DNA of 64,000 nucleotides from Desulforhopalus sp. (GTDB taxonomy: Bacteria; Desulfobacterota; Desulfobulbia; Desulfobulbales; Desulfocapsaceae). The notes beneath the pieces are model-generated. The model was not told the origin of the DNA. It ran no database searches and saw nothing but the letters and a program-made list of their open reading frames with translations. The stretch is from NCBI GenBank assembly GCA_030247675.1, contig JAOTRX010000006.1, positions 248,001-312,000 of the forward strand. Reading direction: 5' to 3'. Below are positions 1 through 8,922 of the stretch, in pieces (positions within the stretch are counted from its first letter, which is position 1; each line of letters starts with the position of its first letter). Made by a program: the position numbers and the translations under genes.

Positions 1-669
1 GTGGCGTTTTCATTGGTGGGCACCGATGCCGCCAGCAATGCCCCACGCCACGGCGTCGATTTTGACAAGGTCTGCCAGGGCATTGAAACCCTCAAGGAGG
101 TGCGTCAGCGGCGCAAAGCGGCGTATCCGGAGATTCATATCGCCTATCTCCTCCTTGCCTCCAAGGCTGAGGCGGTGGCCGGACTGCCAACACTTATGCG
201 GCGCCTGGGAGTCAGCCAGGCGGTGGTTTCAACCCTTGATTATCTCCCCGAACCAGGGCTTCAGGACGAGGCCTTTTCCCTTCAAGACAGGGCAAAAACC
301 GATAAAACAGCGGCCCTTCTCGGTGCGACGGCTAAAGAGGCGCAGCGCCTTGGTCTGGGTTTTCATTATCAGTTTCCTGTTGCCAAGTCTTCCATCAACG
401 GCTGTAGCGAGAATATTAGCCGGTCGGTAGTTGTTTCCGCCGACGGGTCGGTGGCCCCTTGCGTCTTTCTTAATGTATCGACGGCGACCGCCGGTCGGGA
501 ATCCCGGATCTTTGGCAACGTCCATCTCAAGGCCCCACTGGCAATATGGGAAGGTGCCGAATACCGCCACTTCCGCAATCGCCTGATCCAGGGCGATCCT
601 GATGTTCCCTGCCGGTCCTGCCGGAAGCGCTTTGTCACGGATGGGGGGCTAGAGGATTCCAACGAGTAG
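1..669 (+). CDS. Radical SAM/SPASM-type protein, 3' part (5' end outside window)
   Basis: The reading frame is open from the first base to a TAG stop, so the N-terminal part, where the CxxxCxxC radical SAM cluster would sit, is probably outside the window. What remains is the end of a TIM-barrel domain followed by a C-terminal cysteine-rich tail (GCSENISRS, VAPCVFLNV, DVPCRSCRKRF) of the kind SPASM domains use to bind auxiliary Fe-S clusters. The family includes peptide- and protein-modifying enzymes, but no substrate can be read here. A strong stem-loop lies directly behind the stop. The GTG at base 1 should not be taken as the real start. Confidence 0.75.
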   Translation: MAFSLVGTDAASNAPRHGVDFDKVCQGIETLKEVRQRRKAAYPEIHIAYLLLASKAEAVAGLPTLMRRLGVSQAVVSTLDYLPEPGLQDEAFSLQDRAKTDKTAALLGATAKEAQRLGLGFHYQFPVAKSSINGCSENISRSVVVSADGSVAPCVFLNVSTATAGRESRIFGNVHLKAPLAIWEGAEYRHFRNRLIQGDPDVPCRSCRKRFVTDGGLEDSNE

Positions 670-677
670 AACGAAAA

Positions 678-717
678 ACGTCCACCTGCCCAGGAGATCT
701 GAAAGGCAGGTGGACGT
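678..717. terminator. Bidirectional terminator between radical SAM gene and dctM
   Basis: A perfect 13-bp stem (678-690 with 705-717) and a 14-nt loop sit between two convergent genes. Read on the minus strand the stem is followed by a run of five T, the pattern of an intrinsic terminator for the TRAP operon. On the plus strand the stem follows the radical SAM stop codon within 10 nt. Confidence 0.8.
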
Positions 718-748
718 GTTCAGTACATCGAAACGAGAAACCGAGCAG

Positions 749-2032
749 CTACATCATGCCGAGTGTCTTGGGTAACCAGATCGACAACATCGGCCAGTAG
801 GTGACGATGCCGAGGAAAGTCAGCATAGTCAGGAGCCACGGCCAGACGGCGACGGTCAGTTCGGTAATACCCATCTTGGTGAGCCCCGAGGCGACATAGA
901 GGTTCAAACCAACGGGCGGATGACACATGCCGACCTCCATGTTGACGACCATGAGGATGCCGAGATGCACCGGGTCGACGCCCAGTTTGACCGCCACCGG
1001 AAAGACGATGGGGGCGAAGATCAGCATGATCGACGACGGCTCCATGAAATTGCCGGCCATAAGCAGGAGGACGTTGACGGCAAGGAGGAAGGCGATATGG
1101 CCAAGGCCCATATCCAGCAGCCAGTTGGTCAGCTCCTGGGGGATATTCTCGTTGGCGAGGATAAAGGAGAACATGACAGCGTTGGTGATGATATAGAGCA
1201 GCATCGCCGACATGTTGGCCGAGTTAAGGAGGACCTTCGGCACACCTTTCAGGCTCATGTCCTTATAGATGAATACCGCAACAAAGAAGGAGTACACGGC
1301 ACTCATCGCCGCGGCCTCCGTCGGAGTGAATACCCCGCTATAGATACCACCCATAACGACGATGATCAGCATCAGGCCCCAGACCGACTCGCGGAAGGTC
1401 CGCCAACGCTCACCCCACGATGCCTTGGGCTGCCGGGGGTAGTTGAATTTGCGGGCCCGGTACCAGGTCGTGCCGCCGAGCATGGAGGCCATAACGATAC
1501 CCGGAATAACGCCGGCCATGAACAGGGCGCCCACCGAGGTGTTGGTGGCGATGGAGTACATAACCATGACGATGGACGGCGGGATGAGAATCCCCAGCGC
1601 CCCCGAGGTGGCGATAACGCCGGCCCCGAACTTCATCGGGAACCCGGCCTTGACCATGCCCGGAATGAGGATGGCGCCGATGGCGACAACGGTTGCCGGC
1701 GAAGAGCCGGATACGGCGGCAAAGAGGGCGCAGGCAAGAACGCCGGAAAGGGCCAGGCCGCCATGCCAGTGACCGACCATGGAGGTGGCGAAATTGATCA
1801 TCCGCCGGGCGACGCCGCCGTGGGTGAGAAAGTTACCGGCCAGGATAAAGAAGGGGATGGCCATAATCTCAAACTTCTCAATCCCGGAAAAGAGCTTCAG
1901 GGCCACCGATTCAAGCGGCACCTGGGTCATGGTAAAGAGGAAGGTCAGAACCGTCAAACCAAGGGAGATGGAGATCGGCATGCCGGTCAGCATCAGGGCC
2001 AGCAGAATTCCAAAGATGACTATTGAACTCAT
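749..2032 (-). CDS. dctM: TRAP transporter large permease DctM
   Basis: This 427-residue, very hydrophobic protein matches the usual length and repeat-rich membrane topology of the TRAP large subunit (DctM/YiaN type), the ion-coupled transport channel. Typical features are the GMPISISLGL start, SGSSPATVVAIGAILIP, and the GILIPPSIVMVMY and NLYVASGLTKMG segments. It is the last gene of a dctP-dctQ-dctM operon and its start overlaps the dctQ stop by 4 bp (ATGA), which implies translational coupling. The substrate is set by DctP and is most likely an organic acid. Confidence 0.95.
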   Translation of the reverse strand: MSSIVIFGILLALMLTGMPISISLGLTVLTFLFTMTQVPLESVALKLFSGIEKFEIMAIPFFILAGNFLTHGGVARRMINFATSMVGHWHGGLALSGVLACALFAAVSGSSPATVVAIGAILIPGMVKAGFPMKFGAGVIATSGALGILIPPSIVMVMYSIATNTSVGALFMAGVIPGIVMASMLGGTTWYRARKFNYPRQPKASWGERWRTFRESVWGLMLIIVVMGGIYSGVFTPTEAAAMSAVYSFFVAVFIYKDMSLKGVPKVLLNSANMSAMLLYIITNAVMFSFILANENIPQELTNWLLDMGLGHIAFLLAVNVLLLMAGNFMEPSSIMLIFAPIVFPVAVKLGVDPVHLGILMVVNMEVGMCHPPVGLNLYVASGLTKMGITELTVAVWPWLLTMLTFLGIVTYWPMLSIWLPKTLGMM

Positions 2033-2697
2033 TGTTTATCCTCCTTGCGGGCCTGATCATCTTTAAGGACTTCCCGTACCACAATCCGCTCAGTCAGTGA
2101 TTCAACGGCATCGGCATCGACACCGTCGACATGGCTGTGATCGTGGTGGGGGAGCTCATGGGTCTTCAGGAAATTGACCATAACCTGGAGAAAACGGAAA
2201 CACATGAGGGTGGAGCCGAAGGGTACGGCGCTGTAAACCAGCCAGGTAGGCCATTCGAGATCGGGGGTGGTTGGGCCCTCGGGCAGGACACCGGTATCCA
2301 GGCCAAGCAGGGAGAACACCGCATGGTGCATGCCGTTTTCCCAGATGAAGCGGTAGCCGAGAACGCCGACGATTGCCGTAAAGGTGGCGCCGGACAGCAG
2401 GCCGAAGACGATAAATTTGTTGCGCAATTTCGGTTGCATCTGATTGATCAGCACATCAACCCCGACATGGATGCCGGTGCGCACGCCGTAGGCGGCACCG
2501 AACTTGGCCATCCAGACGAACATGATAATGCACAGTTCCTGGGCCCAGCCAAAATTCATGCCGAGCAGCACATCCTGCACGACAGGAATCGGCAGGCCGG
2601 CCAAATAACGATGGACGACCGCCGCAAAGATGATTGCCACCGCCCCCGCCATAAGGAAGGAAATAAATATTTCCTCAAGATGATTAAGAATTTTCAT
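2029..2697 (-). CDS. dctQ: TRAP transporter small permease DctQ
   Basis: A 222-residue membrane protein with four predicted hydrophobic segments. It includes the WAQELCIIMFVWMAKFGAA stretch typical of the DctQ family, whose product pairs with DctM in the inner membrane. It is somewhat longer than most DctQ proteins because of an internal hydrophilic loop and a charged cytoplasmic tail (residues about 185-222, rich in D, H and E). It overlaps dctM by 4 bp and follows dctP after a 78-bp spacer that holds a stem-loop. Confidence 0.92.
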   Translation of the reverse strand: MKILNHLEEIFISFLMAGAVAIIFAAVVHRYLAGLPIPVVQDVLLGMNFGWAQELCIIMFVWMAKFGAAYGVRTGIHVGVDVLINQMQPKLRNKFIVFGLLSGATFTAIVGVLGYRFIWENGMHHAVFSLLGLDTGVLPEGPTTPDLEWPTWLVYSAVPFGSTLMCFRFLQVMVNFLKTHELPHHDHSHVDGVDADAVESLTERIVVREVLKDDQARKEDKQ

Positions 2698-2725
2698 TAC
2701 TGCCGTAGCCTCCCCGGAAGAGAAC

Positions 2726-2753
2726 GGGGTGGCAGGTAAAGGCCCGCCACCCC
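2726..2753 (-). promoter_or_regulatory. Intercistronic stem-loop between dctP and dctQ
   Basis: An 8-bp perfect GC stem (2726-2733 with 2746-2753) lies in the spacer between the binding-protein gene and the permease genes. No T-run follows on the minus strand, so full termination is unlikely. In binding-protein operons such hairpins commonly protect the upstream mRNA and give excess binding protein; that role is inferred here. Confidence 0.5.
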
Positions 2754-2775
2754 TGATTCTTCCCAGCTTTAAGAA

Positions 2776-3780
2776 CTATTTCTTGAAACCGACCGCCTGG
2801 TAAACCGCATCAATGGTCTCTTTACCGATCCGGTCGGCCATCTTGTCGTGTACCGATACCATGGCCGCTTTGAAGGCGGCGCGCTGGGCATCGTTCAGGA
2901 CAGTGACCTCGGTCTTGCCGGAGGCCTTGACCGCTGCCAGATCCTCATCATTTTTCGCCTTGGCGATGTTGTTGGCGTAGTCGGTGGATTCCTTCATGGC
3001 GGTTTCCAGCTGGCCACGGACATCGGCCGGCAGCTCTTCCCAGAATTTCTTGTTGACGATGACCGCATAGCCCAGGTAGCCGTGGTCGGTAATGGTCAGG
3101 AACTTTTGTACCTCATGCATCTTCTGGGTGTAGAAATTGGAGATCGGGTTCTCGGTACCGTCGACAACGCCGGTCTGCAGGGCTTGATATACCTCGGAGA
3201 ACGGCATTACCTGGGGAATGGACTTGATGGCCTGCATCTGGGCCTCAAGGACCTTGGACGATTGGATGCGCAGTTTTTTGCCTTTCAGATCTTCCGGGGT
3301 TTTGATCGGGGTATTGGCGGAAAACGACTTGAAGCCGTTGTCCCAGTAAGCAAGACCTTTTATCCCTTTGGGTTCGAGTTTGGCGAGAAGGCTCTGGCCA
3401 ACCGGGCCCTTGGTGATTTTATGCAGATCGTCGTAGTTATTGAAAATAAAGGGCAGGTCGAAGACCTCGAACTCCTTGGCGCCCAGAGGGCCGAACTTGG
3501 CAAGCGACGGGGCGAGCATCTGCACGGCACCGAGCTGCAGCGCCTCCATTTCTTCCTTATCCTTATAGAGTTGGCTGTTCGGATAGACCTCGATCTTTAC
3601 CTTGCCCTGGGTCAGCTCTTCCGCCCGTTTCTTGAAGAACTCGGCCGCCTGGCCCTTCGGGGTGTCAACCGCTACAACATGGCTGAACTTGATGGAGATC
3701 GGTTCGGCAAACACCGGGGTGGCTAAAAGAGCCGTTGAAATCGTCAAGATCCCCAATGCCTTTGTCATTGTCTGAAACAT
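2776..3780 (-). CDS. dctP: TRAP transporter periplasmic substrate-binding protein DctP
   Basis: A 334-residue exported protein with a clear Sec signal peptide ending near VFA-EP (residues 1-25), followed by a DctP-family fold. Recognisable elements are IKFSHVVAVDTPKGQAAEFF, LRIQSSKVLEAQ (the Arg here normally binds the ligand carboxylate) and QTGVVDGTENPISNF. It captures a small carboxylate, probably a C4-dicarboxylate or related acid, and hands it to DctQM. The start is supported by a CGGAGG ribosome-binding site 6 nt upstream. It is divergent from the sensor operon at 4159; no -24/-12 promoter was found facing this gene. Confidence 0.95.
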   Translation of the reverse strand: MFQTMTKALGILTISTALLATPVFAEPISIKFSHVVAVDTPKGQAAEFFKKRAEELTQGKVKIEVYPNSQLYKDKEEMEALQLGAVQMLAPSLAKFGPLGAKEFEVFDLPFIFNNYDDLHKITKGPVGQSLLAKLEPKGIKGLAYWDNGFKSFSANTPIKTPEDLKGKKLRIQSSKVLEAQMQAIKSIPQVMPFSEVYQALQTGVVDGTENPISNFYTQKMHEVQKFLTITDHGYLGYAVIVNKKFWEELPADVRGQLETAMKESTDYANNIAKAKNDEDLAAVKASGKTEVTVLNDAQRAAFKAAMVSVHDKMADRIGKETIDAVYQAVGFKK

Positions 3781-4025
3781 GTTTTTCCTCCGTTATAAGT
3801 TGGATTGAAAATGTCGCCCTGCTCATGGGTGCAGGGTCCTTTCGGTTGCACCGGCACGGTGCCAATAGCTCCTTCACCAGCATGCCGGGGAGTATACCAA
3901 GAGAACGGTCAATGACGAAGCGAAATATAAATCGGTGAAGAATCCTGTCAGAGCAGATGATTGGCTTGGCGGGAGCTGTCATTGGCCGTCATCAACGATT
4001 TAATCAGCAAACACGTGGCGGCTGG

Positions 4026-4043
4026 TGTTACTTTCGCGTAACA
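4026..4043. promoter_or_regulatory. Palindromic activator site (GTTAC-N6-GTAAC) upstream of the sensor operon
   Basis: TGTTAC-TTTCGC-GTAACA is a perfect 6-bp inverted repeat with a 6-nt spacer. Its centre lies about 87 bp upstream of the start point predicted from the -24/-12 element at 4096-4111. The same core recurs upstream of the ferredoxin/molybdoenzyme operon (8717-8734). It is therefore the probable binding site of the NtrC-type regulator at 7329. Confidence 0.7.
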
Positions 4044-4095
4044 TTGTTTTGGGGATGTCCGATTATTCTCGGTATAATTGCCGGTGTAACGGACA

Positions 4096-4111
4096 TGGTT
4101 CAATACTTGCA
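4096..4111 (+). promoter_or_regulatory. Sigma-54 (-24/-12) promoter of the sensor operon
   Basis: The sequence TGG-N10-TTGCA type element has GG at 4097-4098 and GC at 4109-4110, exactly 10 bp apart, with TGG on the left and TTGCAA on the right. Transcription should begin near 4121. That makes the ATG at 4123 an unlikely start and supports the ATG at 4159. Confidence 0.7.
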
Positions 4112-4158
4112 ATGCCAGAGGTATGGGTATCTTTCTATCAATTTTGGAGGAGGTAAGC

Positions 4159-5868
4159 ATGGCACTGTGCAGGGCTGTTGCTTGGGTGATCCTGTTACTG
4201 TTGATGAGCGATGGCCCCGCCTTGGCCGGACAAACCTTGCGGGCCGGGGTCGCCAGCATGATTACCCCGGTCAGTGCGGTGAAATACTACCAGCAGGTAG
4301 TGGACTATCTTGGGCAAAAACTCGGGATGCCCGCGGAAATGATCCACCGCACCACCTACGACGAGATTGACGTCATGCTCGAAGAAGGCAAACTCGACCT
4401 TGCCTTTATCTGCTCTTCCCCCTATGTCCTTGATCAGAATAAGTTTGGCGCCGAGCTGCTGGTGGCGCCGCAGGTCGGCGGTTCGACATTCTACCATTCC
4501 AACATCATTGTTCATAAGGACAGCCGAACCGAGACCGTGGAGCAGTTGCGCGGCAAATCCTTTGTCTTTGTCGATCCAAAGTCGAATACCGGCAGATTGT
4601 ATCCGGCCTACCTGCTGGCCAAGCGCCAGGAATCGCTGGAGGGTTTTTTTAACTCTTTCCTGTATAGCTACAGCCATAATAAATCGGTTGAAATGGTGGC
4701 CAAGAGCCGGGTCGATGGGGCCGCCGTCGACTCCATCGTCTATGATTTCATGGTGGCCACCGACTCGCCCTATGCGGCCCAGACCAAGGTCATTCACCGT
4801 TCGCCGCCCTTCGGTATTCCGCCGGTTGTTGTGCCGCCGGGCATTGAACCAAAGATGAAGGTGGCCCTGCGGGAGATCTTTCTCGCCATGCATGGGGATC
4901 CTCTCGGCAAGGCGATCCTCGAACAAATGCGCATTGAGCGGTTTGTCGAGGTTCCGGACAGCAATTACGATCCGATTCGGGCAATGGCCACCTTTCTTGA
5001 TAACAATACTATTGCCCTTGCAACCGAAGGGACTCCGGCAACGGGGTCTTCCCGCGGTGATGACGGAACGATCTCCTTTGGAGTGCTGCCCCGGGATAAT
5101 CCGGTGACCACCTACGGCCAGTATCAACCCCTGGTTGATTATCTCAGTAAAAGCACCGGGCAAAAATTCGAACTGCGCCTGGAAAAAAATTACCAGGATG
5201 TTGTCGCCAGCCTCGGTGAAGGCAGGATAGCCTTTGCCTTGCTCGGCCCTCTGACCTACCTTGATGCCTATAAACGCTTTGCCGCACCGCCCATCGCCAG
5301 GGCAAAGACCTCCAGGGGCGAGACTTTTTTCCGCACCGTTATTGTCGTTGACGCAGGTGGTGGCATTGAGGAAATCTCCCAGCTGGTGGACAAGAAATTC
5401 GCCTTCGGAGCGCTGTGGTCGACCTCGGCTAATCTCATTCCCCGGTATATGCTCGCCTGGGCGGGCATCCATCTTGAAAATCTCCGCGAATATCGTAATT
5501 ACGGCTATAACGACACGGTGGCCAAAAAGATCATCAGCAAGGAATTCGACGCCGGGGCGATCAGCCTGTCCACCGCTGAACGGTATCTGCCGCACGGCTT
5601 GAAGATCATCGCCACCTCCGACCCGATACCCACCGGCCCGGTGGCCGTGTCGCCGAAGGCCCCCTACCTTTTGGTGAAGAAGGTTCAGCAGGCCCTCCTT
5701 GCCCTTTCCGAGCATGAAGAGGGCCGGAAGGTACTGGCAAAGCTCGATCCCGATCTGCAGGGCGGTTTTGTTGCCGCCTCCGATGCCGACTACGCCGAGA
5801 TCCGGCGAATGATCAATGAGGTACCGGCAACCTGCGGCAAGGCTTGTCATCCGAAGATTTCGTTTTAA
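4159..5868 (+). CDS. Tandem PhnD-type periplasmic binding protein (sensor component)
   Basis: The 569-residue product has a Sec signal peptide (residues 1-25, ending near ALAG). It then has two consecutive PhnD/phosphonate-type binding domains, roughly residues 26-285 and 305-560. Both begin alike (LRAGVASMITPVSA and ISFGVLPRDNPVTT) and repeat the pattern yyQplVDYLgqk / Y-dev-LgeGr-AF. The start at 4159 has a strong GGAGGAGG site. The gene is co-directional with, and 15 bp from, a histidine kinase and then a sigma-54 activator. Stand-alone PhnD-type proteins of this kind act as ligand-sensing partners in arsenite (AioX/ArxX) and tetrathionate-like systems. Sensing rather than uptake is inferred, because no ABC permease is near. 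Confidence 0.85.
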   Translation: MALCRAVAWVILLLLMSDGPALAGQTLRAGVASMITPVSAVKYYQQVVDYLGQKLGMPAEMIHRTTYDEIDVMLEEGKLDLAFICSSPYVLDQNKFGAELLVAPQVGGSTFYHSNIIVHKDSRTETVEQLRGKSFVFVDPKSNTGRLYPAYLLAKRQESLEGFFNSFLYSYSHNKSVEMVAKSRVDGAAVDSIVYDFMVATDSPYAAQTKVIHRSPPFGIPPVVVPPGIEPKMKVALREIFLAMHGDPLGKAILEQMRIERFVEVPDSNYDPIRAMATFLDNNTIALATEGTPATGSSRGDDGTISFGVLPRDNPVTTYGQYQPLVDYLSKSTGQKFELRLEKNYQDVVASLGEGRIAFALLGPLTYLDAYKRFAAPPIARAKTSRGETFFRTVIVVDAGGGIEEISQLVDKKFAFGALWSTSANLIPRYMLAWAGIHLENLREYRNYGYNDTVAKKIISKEFDAGAISLSTAERYLPHGLKIIATSDPIPTGPVAVSPKAPYLLVKKVQQALLALSEHEEGRKVLAKLDPDLQGGFVAASDADYAEIRRMINEVPATCGKACHPKISF

Positions 5869-5883
5869 GCTGAGGGAGAGAGG

Positions 5884-7332
5884 GTGAAGCTGTCGCTACA
5901 GAAAAAATTCATTATTATCGCCTTTCTCGCGGTCTTCTTGCTGACCGCCGTCATCAGCATCCTTGCCGCCGCCAAGACCCGTTCCGCCCTTCTCCAGGCC
6001 AGTGAAAAACAGGGCCTTATGCTGGCCCAGACGGTCAGCGCCCTGATCATCAACGAGCTCATCTATGAAAAGCTCGGCCTGGTCGAGGAGGGTGGCCTGA
6101 TCGACAATTATGTCCGCGAATTGTATCAGCGCCGCGAGCTCGACCTGAAATACGTCGCCGTTCTTGACACCTCGCTGCAGGTCATCTCGCACAGCAACTT
6201 TGGCGAATTCGGTAAACGCTACAGCAGCCCGCTGATCGAAGAGGCCCGCAAGTCAGGCAGCATCAAGATGCAAAGAACCTCCGGCGGATCGGCCGTAGGA
6301 GAGGAAATGGAGTTCGCCGCGCCGCTGGCCATCGAAGGCAAACACTGGGGCGTCCTGCTTTTCGCCCTGTCGTTGCAGGGGGTCGAATTGGAGATACGGG
6401 CGATGATCGCACAGATTATCGGTCTTTCCCTGCTTTCCCTTGGTTTCCTCTTTATTGTCATCTATTTCCTCAGCCGCCGCTTTATCAAGCCGATCATTGA
6501 TCTTTCCCTGGCCATGGGCGAGGTCGAGGTTGAGATGCGCGAGAAGACCATGCCGGTTGCCGGCAGCGATGAACTGTCGAGTCTTGCCGAGAGCTATAAC
6601 GACATGGTGCGGAGAATCCGCCGGGCCAATGAGGAGATGAAGCTCGCCCATGAAAAGCTCCTGCAATCGGAAAAGCTCGCCACCCTCGGTGTCCTTGCCT
6701 CAAGCGTTGCCCACCGGATCAACAACCCCCTGGGCGGCCTGTTTAACTGTGTCCGCCTCCTGCAGAAACAGGGGGACGATCCGGCCTTTCGCAGCAATTA
6801 TCTGGAGTTGGTCCTTGAAGGTCTGGAGAGTATCGAGAAAACCGTCAGCCAGTTGTTGTATACGGCCGGCCGGCGCGACGGCGAGGAAAAACGCGCGGAG
6901 GTGGCGACGGTGCTCGCCCGGGTCTTGAAATTTCTCGATTATCGCATGAAAAAGCAAGAGATTTCCTACCTGCAGGAGGTATCGCCGGGACTCTTTATTG
7001 CAGTTGCCCCCCATGACCTGGAGGAGATGTTTCTCAACACCATGATCAACTCCATCCAGGCAATGGAGGAGGGAGGCAGCCTGCAGGTCCGGGCCGCAGG
7101 CGGCGAGGGTCAGGTGGAAATCAGCGTTACCGATAGCGGAACGGGAATCCCCCAGGACAAGCTGGATCAGGTCTTCGATCTCTTTTACTCGACCAAAAAG
7201 GCCGGTGAGGGCACCGGTCTTGGAATGTGGATGACCTACGAACTGGTGAAGAAATACCGCGGCCATATTGCCCTGGAAAGCCGCGAAGGGGTCGGCACCA
7301 AGGTGTCGATCATTATTCCGGAGGGAACATGA
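5884..7332 (+). CDS. Membrane sensor histidine kinase
   Basis: A 482-residue kinase with a GTG start behind GGGAGAGAG. Order of parts: TM1 (about 9-29), periplasmic Cache-like region (30-165), TM2 (about 166-194), HAMP (195-245), dimerisation/phosphoacceptor box SSVAHRINNPLGG with His277, and an HATPase_c domain carrying DSGTGIP and GEGTGLGM. The H-box followed by an NNPLGG stretch resembles NtrB/DctB-type kinases that feed sigma-54 activators. It sits between the tandem PhnD-type binding protein and the cognate regulator and overlaps the latter by 4 bp. The periplasmic region probably docks the ligand-loaded binding protein. Confidence 0.93.
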   Translation: MKLSLQKKFIIIAFLAVFLLTAVISILAAAKTRSALLQASEKQGLMLAQTVSALIINELIYEKLGLVEEGGLIDNYVRELYQRRELDLKYVAVLDTSLQVISHSNFGEFGKRYSSPLIEEARKSGSIKMQRTSGGSAVGEEMEFAAPLAIEGKHWGVLLFALSLQGVELEIRAMIAQIIGLSLLSLGFLFIVIYFLSRRFIKPIIDLSLAMGEVEVEMREKTMPVAGSDELSSLAESYNDMVRRIRRANEEMKLAHEKLLQSEKLATLGVLASSVAHRINNPLGGLFNCVRLLQKQGDDPAFRSNYLELVLEGLESIEKTVSQLLYTAGRRDGEEKRAEVATVLARVLKFLDYRMKKQEISYLQEVSPGLFIAVAPHDLEEMFLNTMINSIQAMEEGGSLQVRAAGGEGQVEISVTDSGTGIPQDKLDQVFDLFYSTKKAGEGTGLGMWMTYELVKKYRGHIALESREGVGTKVSIIIPEGT

Positions 7333-8675
7333 GCAAGAGCATTCTGCTGGTTGAGGACGAAAAGATCCTGCGGATATCCCTGACCGACGCCTTAAAAGCC
7401 GAGGGCTACACGGTACTGCCGGTGGTCGATGGCGATGAGGCCCTGGCGGCTCTTGGTGAGGGTGATTTCTCCCTGGTGATAACCGACATCCGTCTGCCCG
7501 GGGCAAGCGGCGTCGATATTCTCAGAAAGAGCCTGGTCGAGTCGCCACTTACCCCGGTGATCATGATGACCGCCTACGGCAGCATCAAGGACGCAGTGTC
7601 GGCCATTCGCTCCGGCGCCTTTGATTACATCACCAAGCCGTTTGATCTCGACGAGATGCTGGTCACCGTTGCCAAAGCCCTGGAGGTGCAGCATATCACC
7701 GAGGAAAACATCCGGCTGAAAAAGGAGTTAAGCAGCTATTACGGTGTTCCCAATATCATCGGCGAAAGCAAGGCGATGCAGGCGGTCTTTGTCCTCCTCG
7801 GCAAGGTGAGCAGGACCGCCTCGACGGTGCTCATCCTCGGCGAATCGGGCACCGGCAAGGAGCTGATCGCCTCGACCATCCACTATCAGAGTGCCAGGAA
7901 GGACAAGCCGATCATCCGCGTCAACTGCGCCGCTCTTCCTCCCGAGCTCATCGAGAGTGAGTTGTTCGGTTACGAAAAGGGCGCCTTTACCGGGGCGAGT
8001 ACCAGGAAACCGGGGCGCTTTGACCTGGCCGATGGCGGCACCATCTTTCTTGATGAAATCGGTGATCTGCCTCTTCTCACCCAGACCAAAATTCTCCGGG
8101 TCCTGGAAGAGCGGACCTTCGAGCGTCTTGGCTCGACCGGTTCGGTGAAGGTTGATGTGCGGATCATTGCCGCCACCAATAAAGATCTGGTGGGGGAGGT
8201 CAAGGCAGGCAGATTTCGTGAGGACCTGTACTATCGCCTCAATGTCATCCCGGTGGTTCTGCCGCCGCTGCGCGCCCGAAAAGACGATATCCCCCTGCTG
8301 GTGTACGCCTTTACCAGGCGCTTTAATGACCAGCTGGGAACCAGCAACAGTTTTGCCCCGGAGGCGGTCGAGGTCCTGATGAACTACGCCTTTCCCGGTA
8401 ATGTCCGCGAGCTGCTCAATATCGTCGAACGCTCCATCGCCCTGGCAAACGATACAATCATCAGGCCGGAAGACCTGCCGGCCCATATTATAGGGCCCCG
8501 CCAGAAAAAAACACCTCTGACGTCCCTGCAGGGAATTGTCGCCGATGCCGAAAAAGACCATATCATCAAGGTTTTGCAGCTCACCAAAGGCAATCGCTCA
8601 AGGGCGGCTGAGATCCTTGGAGTCAGCAGAAAGACCTTGTGGGAAAAAATAAACCTTCATCATCTTGACCTGTAA
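7329..8675 (+). CDS. NtrC-family sigma-54-dependent response regulator
   Basis: A 448-residue protein with all three modules. The receiver has phosphoacceptor Asp53 in VITDIRLPG. The central AAA+ domain has Walker A GESGTGKE at 171-178, the sigma-54 contact loop GAFTGA at 218-223 and Walker B GGTIFLDEIGDL. The C-terminal Fis-type helix-turn-helix is SRAAEILGVSRKTLWEKI. The start at 7329 overlaps the kinase stop (ATGA). It is expected to bind the GTTAC-N6-GTAAC palindromes at 4026 and 8717 and to activate the -24/-12 promoters at 4096 and 8923. This would give autoregulation plus control of the oxidoreductase genes downstream. Confidence 0.95.
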   Translation: MSKSILLVEDEKILRISLTDALKAEGYTVLPVVDGDEALAALGEGDFSLVITDIRLPGASGVDILRKSLVESPLTPVIMMTAYGSIKDAVSAIRSGAFDYITKPFDLDEMLVTVAKALEVQHITEENIRLKKELSSYYGVPNIIGESKAMQAVFVLLGKVSRTASTVLILGESGTGKELIASTIHYQSARKDKPIIRVNCAALPPELIESELFGYEKGAFTGASTRKPGRFDLADGGTIFLDEIGDLPLLTQTKILRVLEERTFERLGSTGSVKVDVRIIAATNKDLVGEVKAGRFREDLYYRLNVIPVVLPPLRARKDDIPLLVYAFTRRFNDQLGTSNSFAPEAVEVLMNYAFPGNVRELLNIVERSIALANDTIIRPEDLPAHIIGPRQKKTPLTSLQGIVADAEKDHIIKVLQLTKGNRSRAAEILGVSRKTLWEKINLHHLDL

Positions 8676-8716
8676 GAGGGTTTTCGCCTATCCTTTTTAA
8701 AGAGTTGTCCGCCTGC

Positions 8717-8734
8717 CGTTACCTCCAGGTAACA
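8717..8734. promoter_or_regulatory. Distal activator site (GTTAC-N6-GTAAC) upstream of the oxidoreductase operon
   Basis: CGTTAC-CTCCAG-GTAACA has the same arms and the same 6-nt spacing as the site at 4026-4043. Its centre is about 220 bp upstream of the start point predicted from the -24/-12 element at 8923, a normal distance for an enhancer-binding activator. The two cytosines and guanines next to the arms extend the symmetry inward. Confidence 0.7.
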
Positions 8735-8886
8735 GCCATTACCACTGGTCTTAGTGATAACTCCCTCAATTTACACGATTCTATTCGGTATCTTCGGCAC
8801 ATTTTTTTTGCGGTTCTCGCAGTTGCTGCACATAATTTTCTAACGCATTGATATACAAAAAAATATTCAGCGTTTGAGAATTATTC

Positions 8887-8903
8887 GTTTCGTTTTCGTA
8901 ACA
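8887..8903. promoter_or_regulatory. Possible second, weaker activator site
   Basis: GTTTC-GTTTTC-GTAACA differs by one base in the left arm from the GTTAC-N6-GTAAC motif and keeps the spacing. It lies only about 20 bp upstream of the -24 element, closer than usual for an enhancer site. It may be a low-affinity or modulatory site, or chance. Confidence 0.35.
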
Positions 8904-8922
8904 ACCCATAGCGAAATGGCCA

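Noticed and set aside
3781..4025. A sigma-54 promoter facing dctP, which would link the TRAP operon to the same regulon
   Set aside because: Every GC...CC pair on the reverse strand was checked and none has the 10-bp spacing; the closest (3848-3863 and 3884-3898) are off by one or two.
4195..5850. Long minus-strand frame opposite the tandem binding protein
   Set aside because: It is the antisense shadow of a well-supported gene; no ribosome-binding site or recognisable domain.
8794..8812. CGGCAC...TTTTGC as a sigma-54 promoter for the ferredoxin operon
   Set aside because: GG and GC are 12 bp apart; the -24/-12 element requires 10. The element at 8923-8938 has the right spacing.
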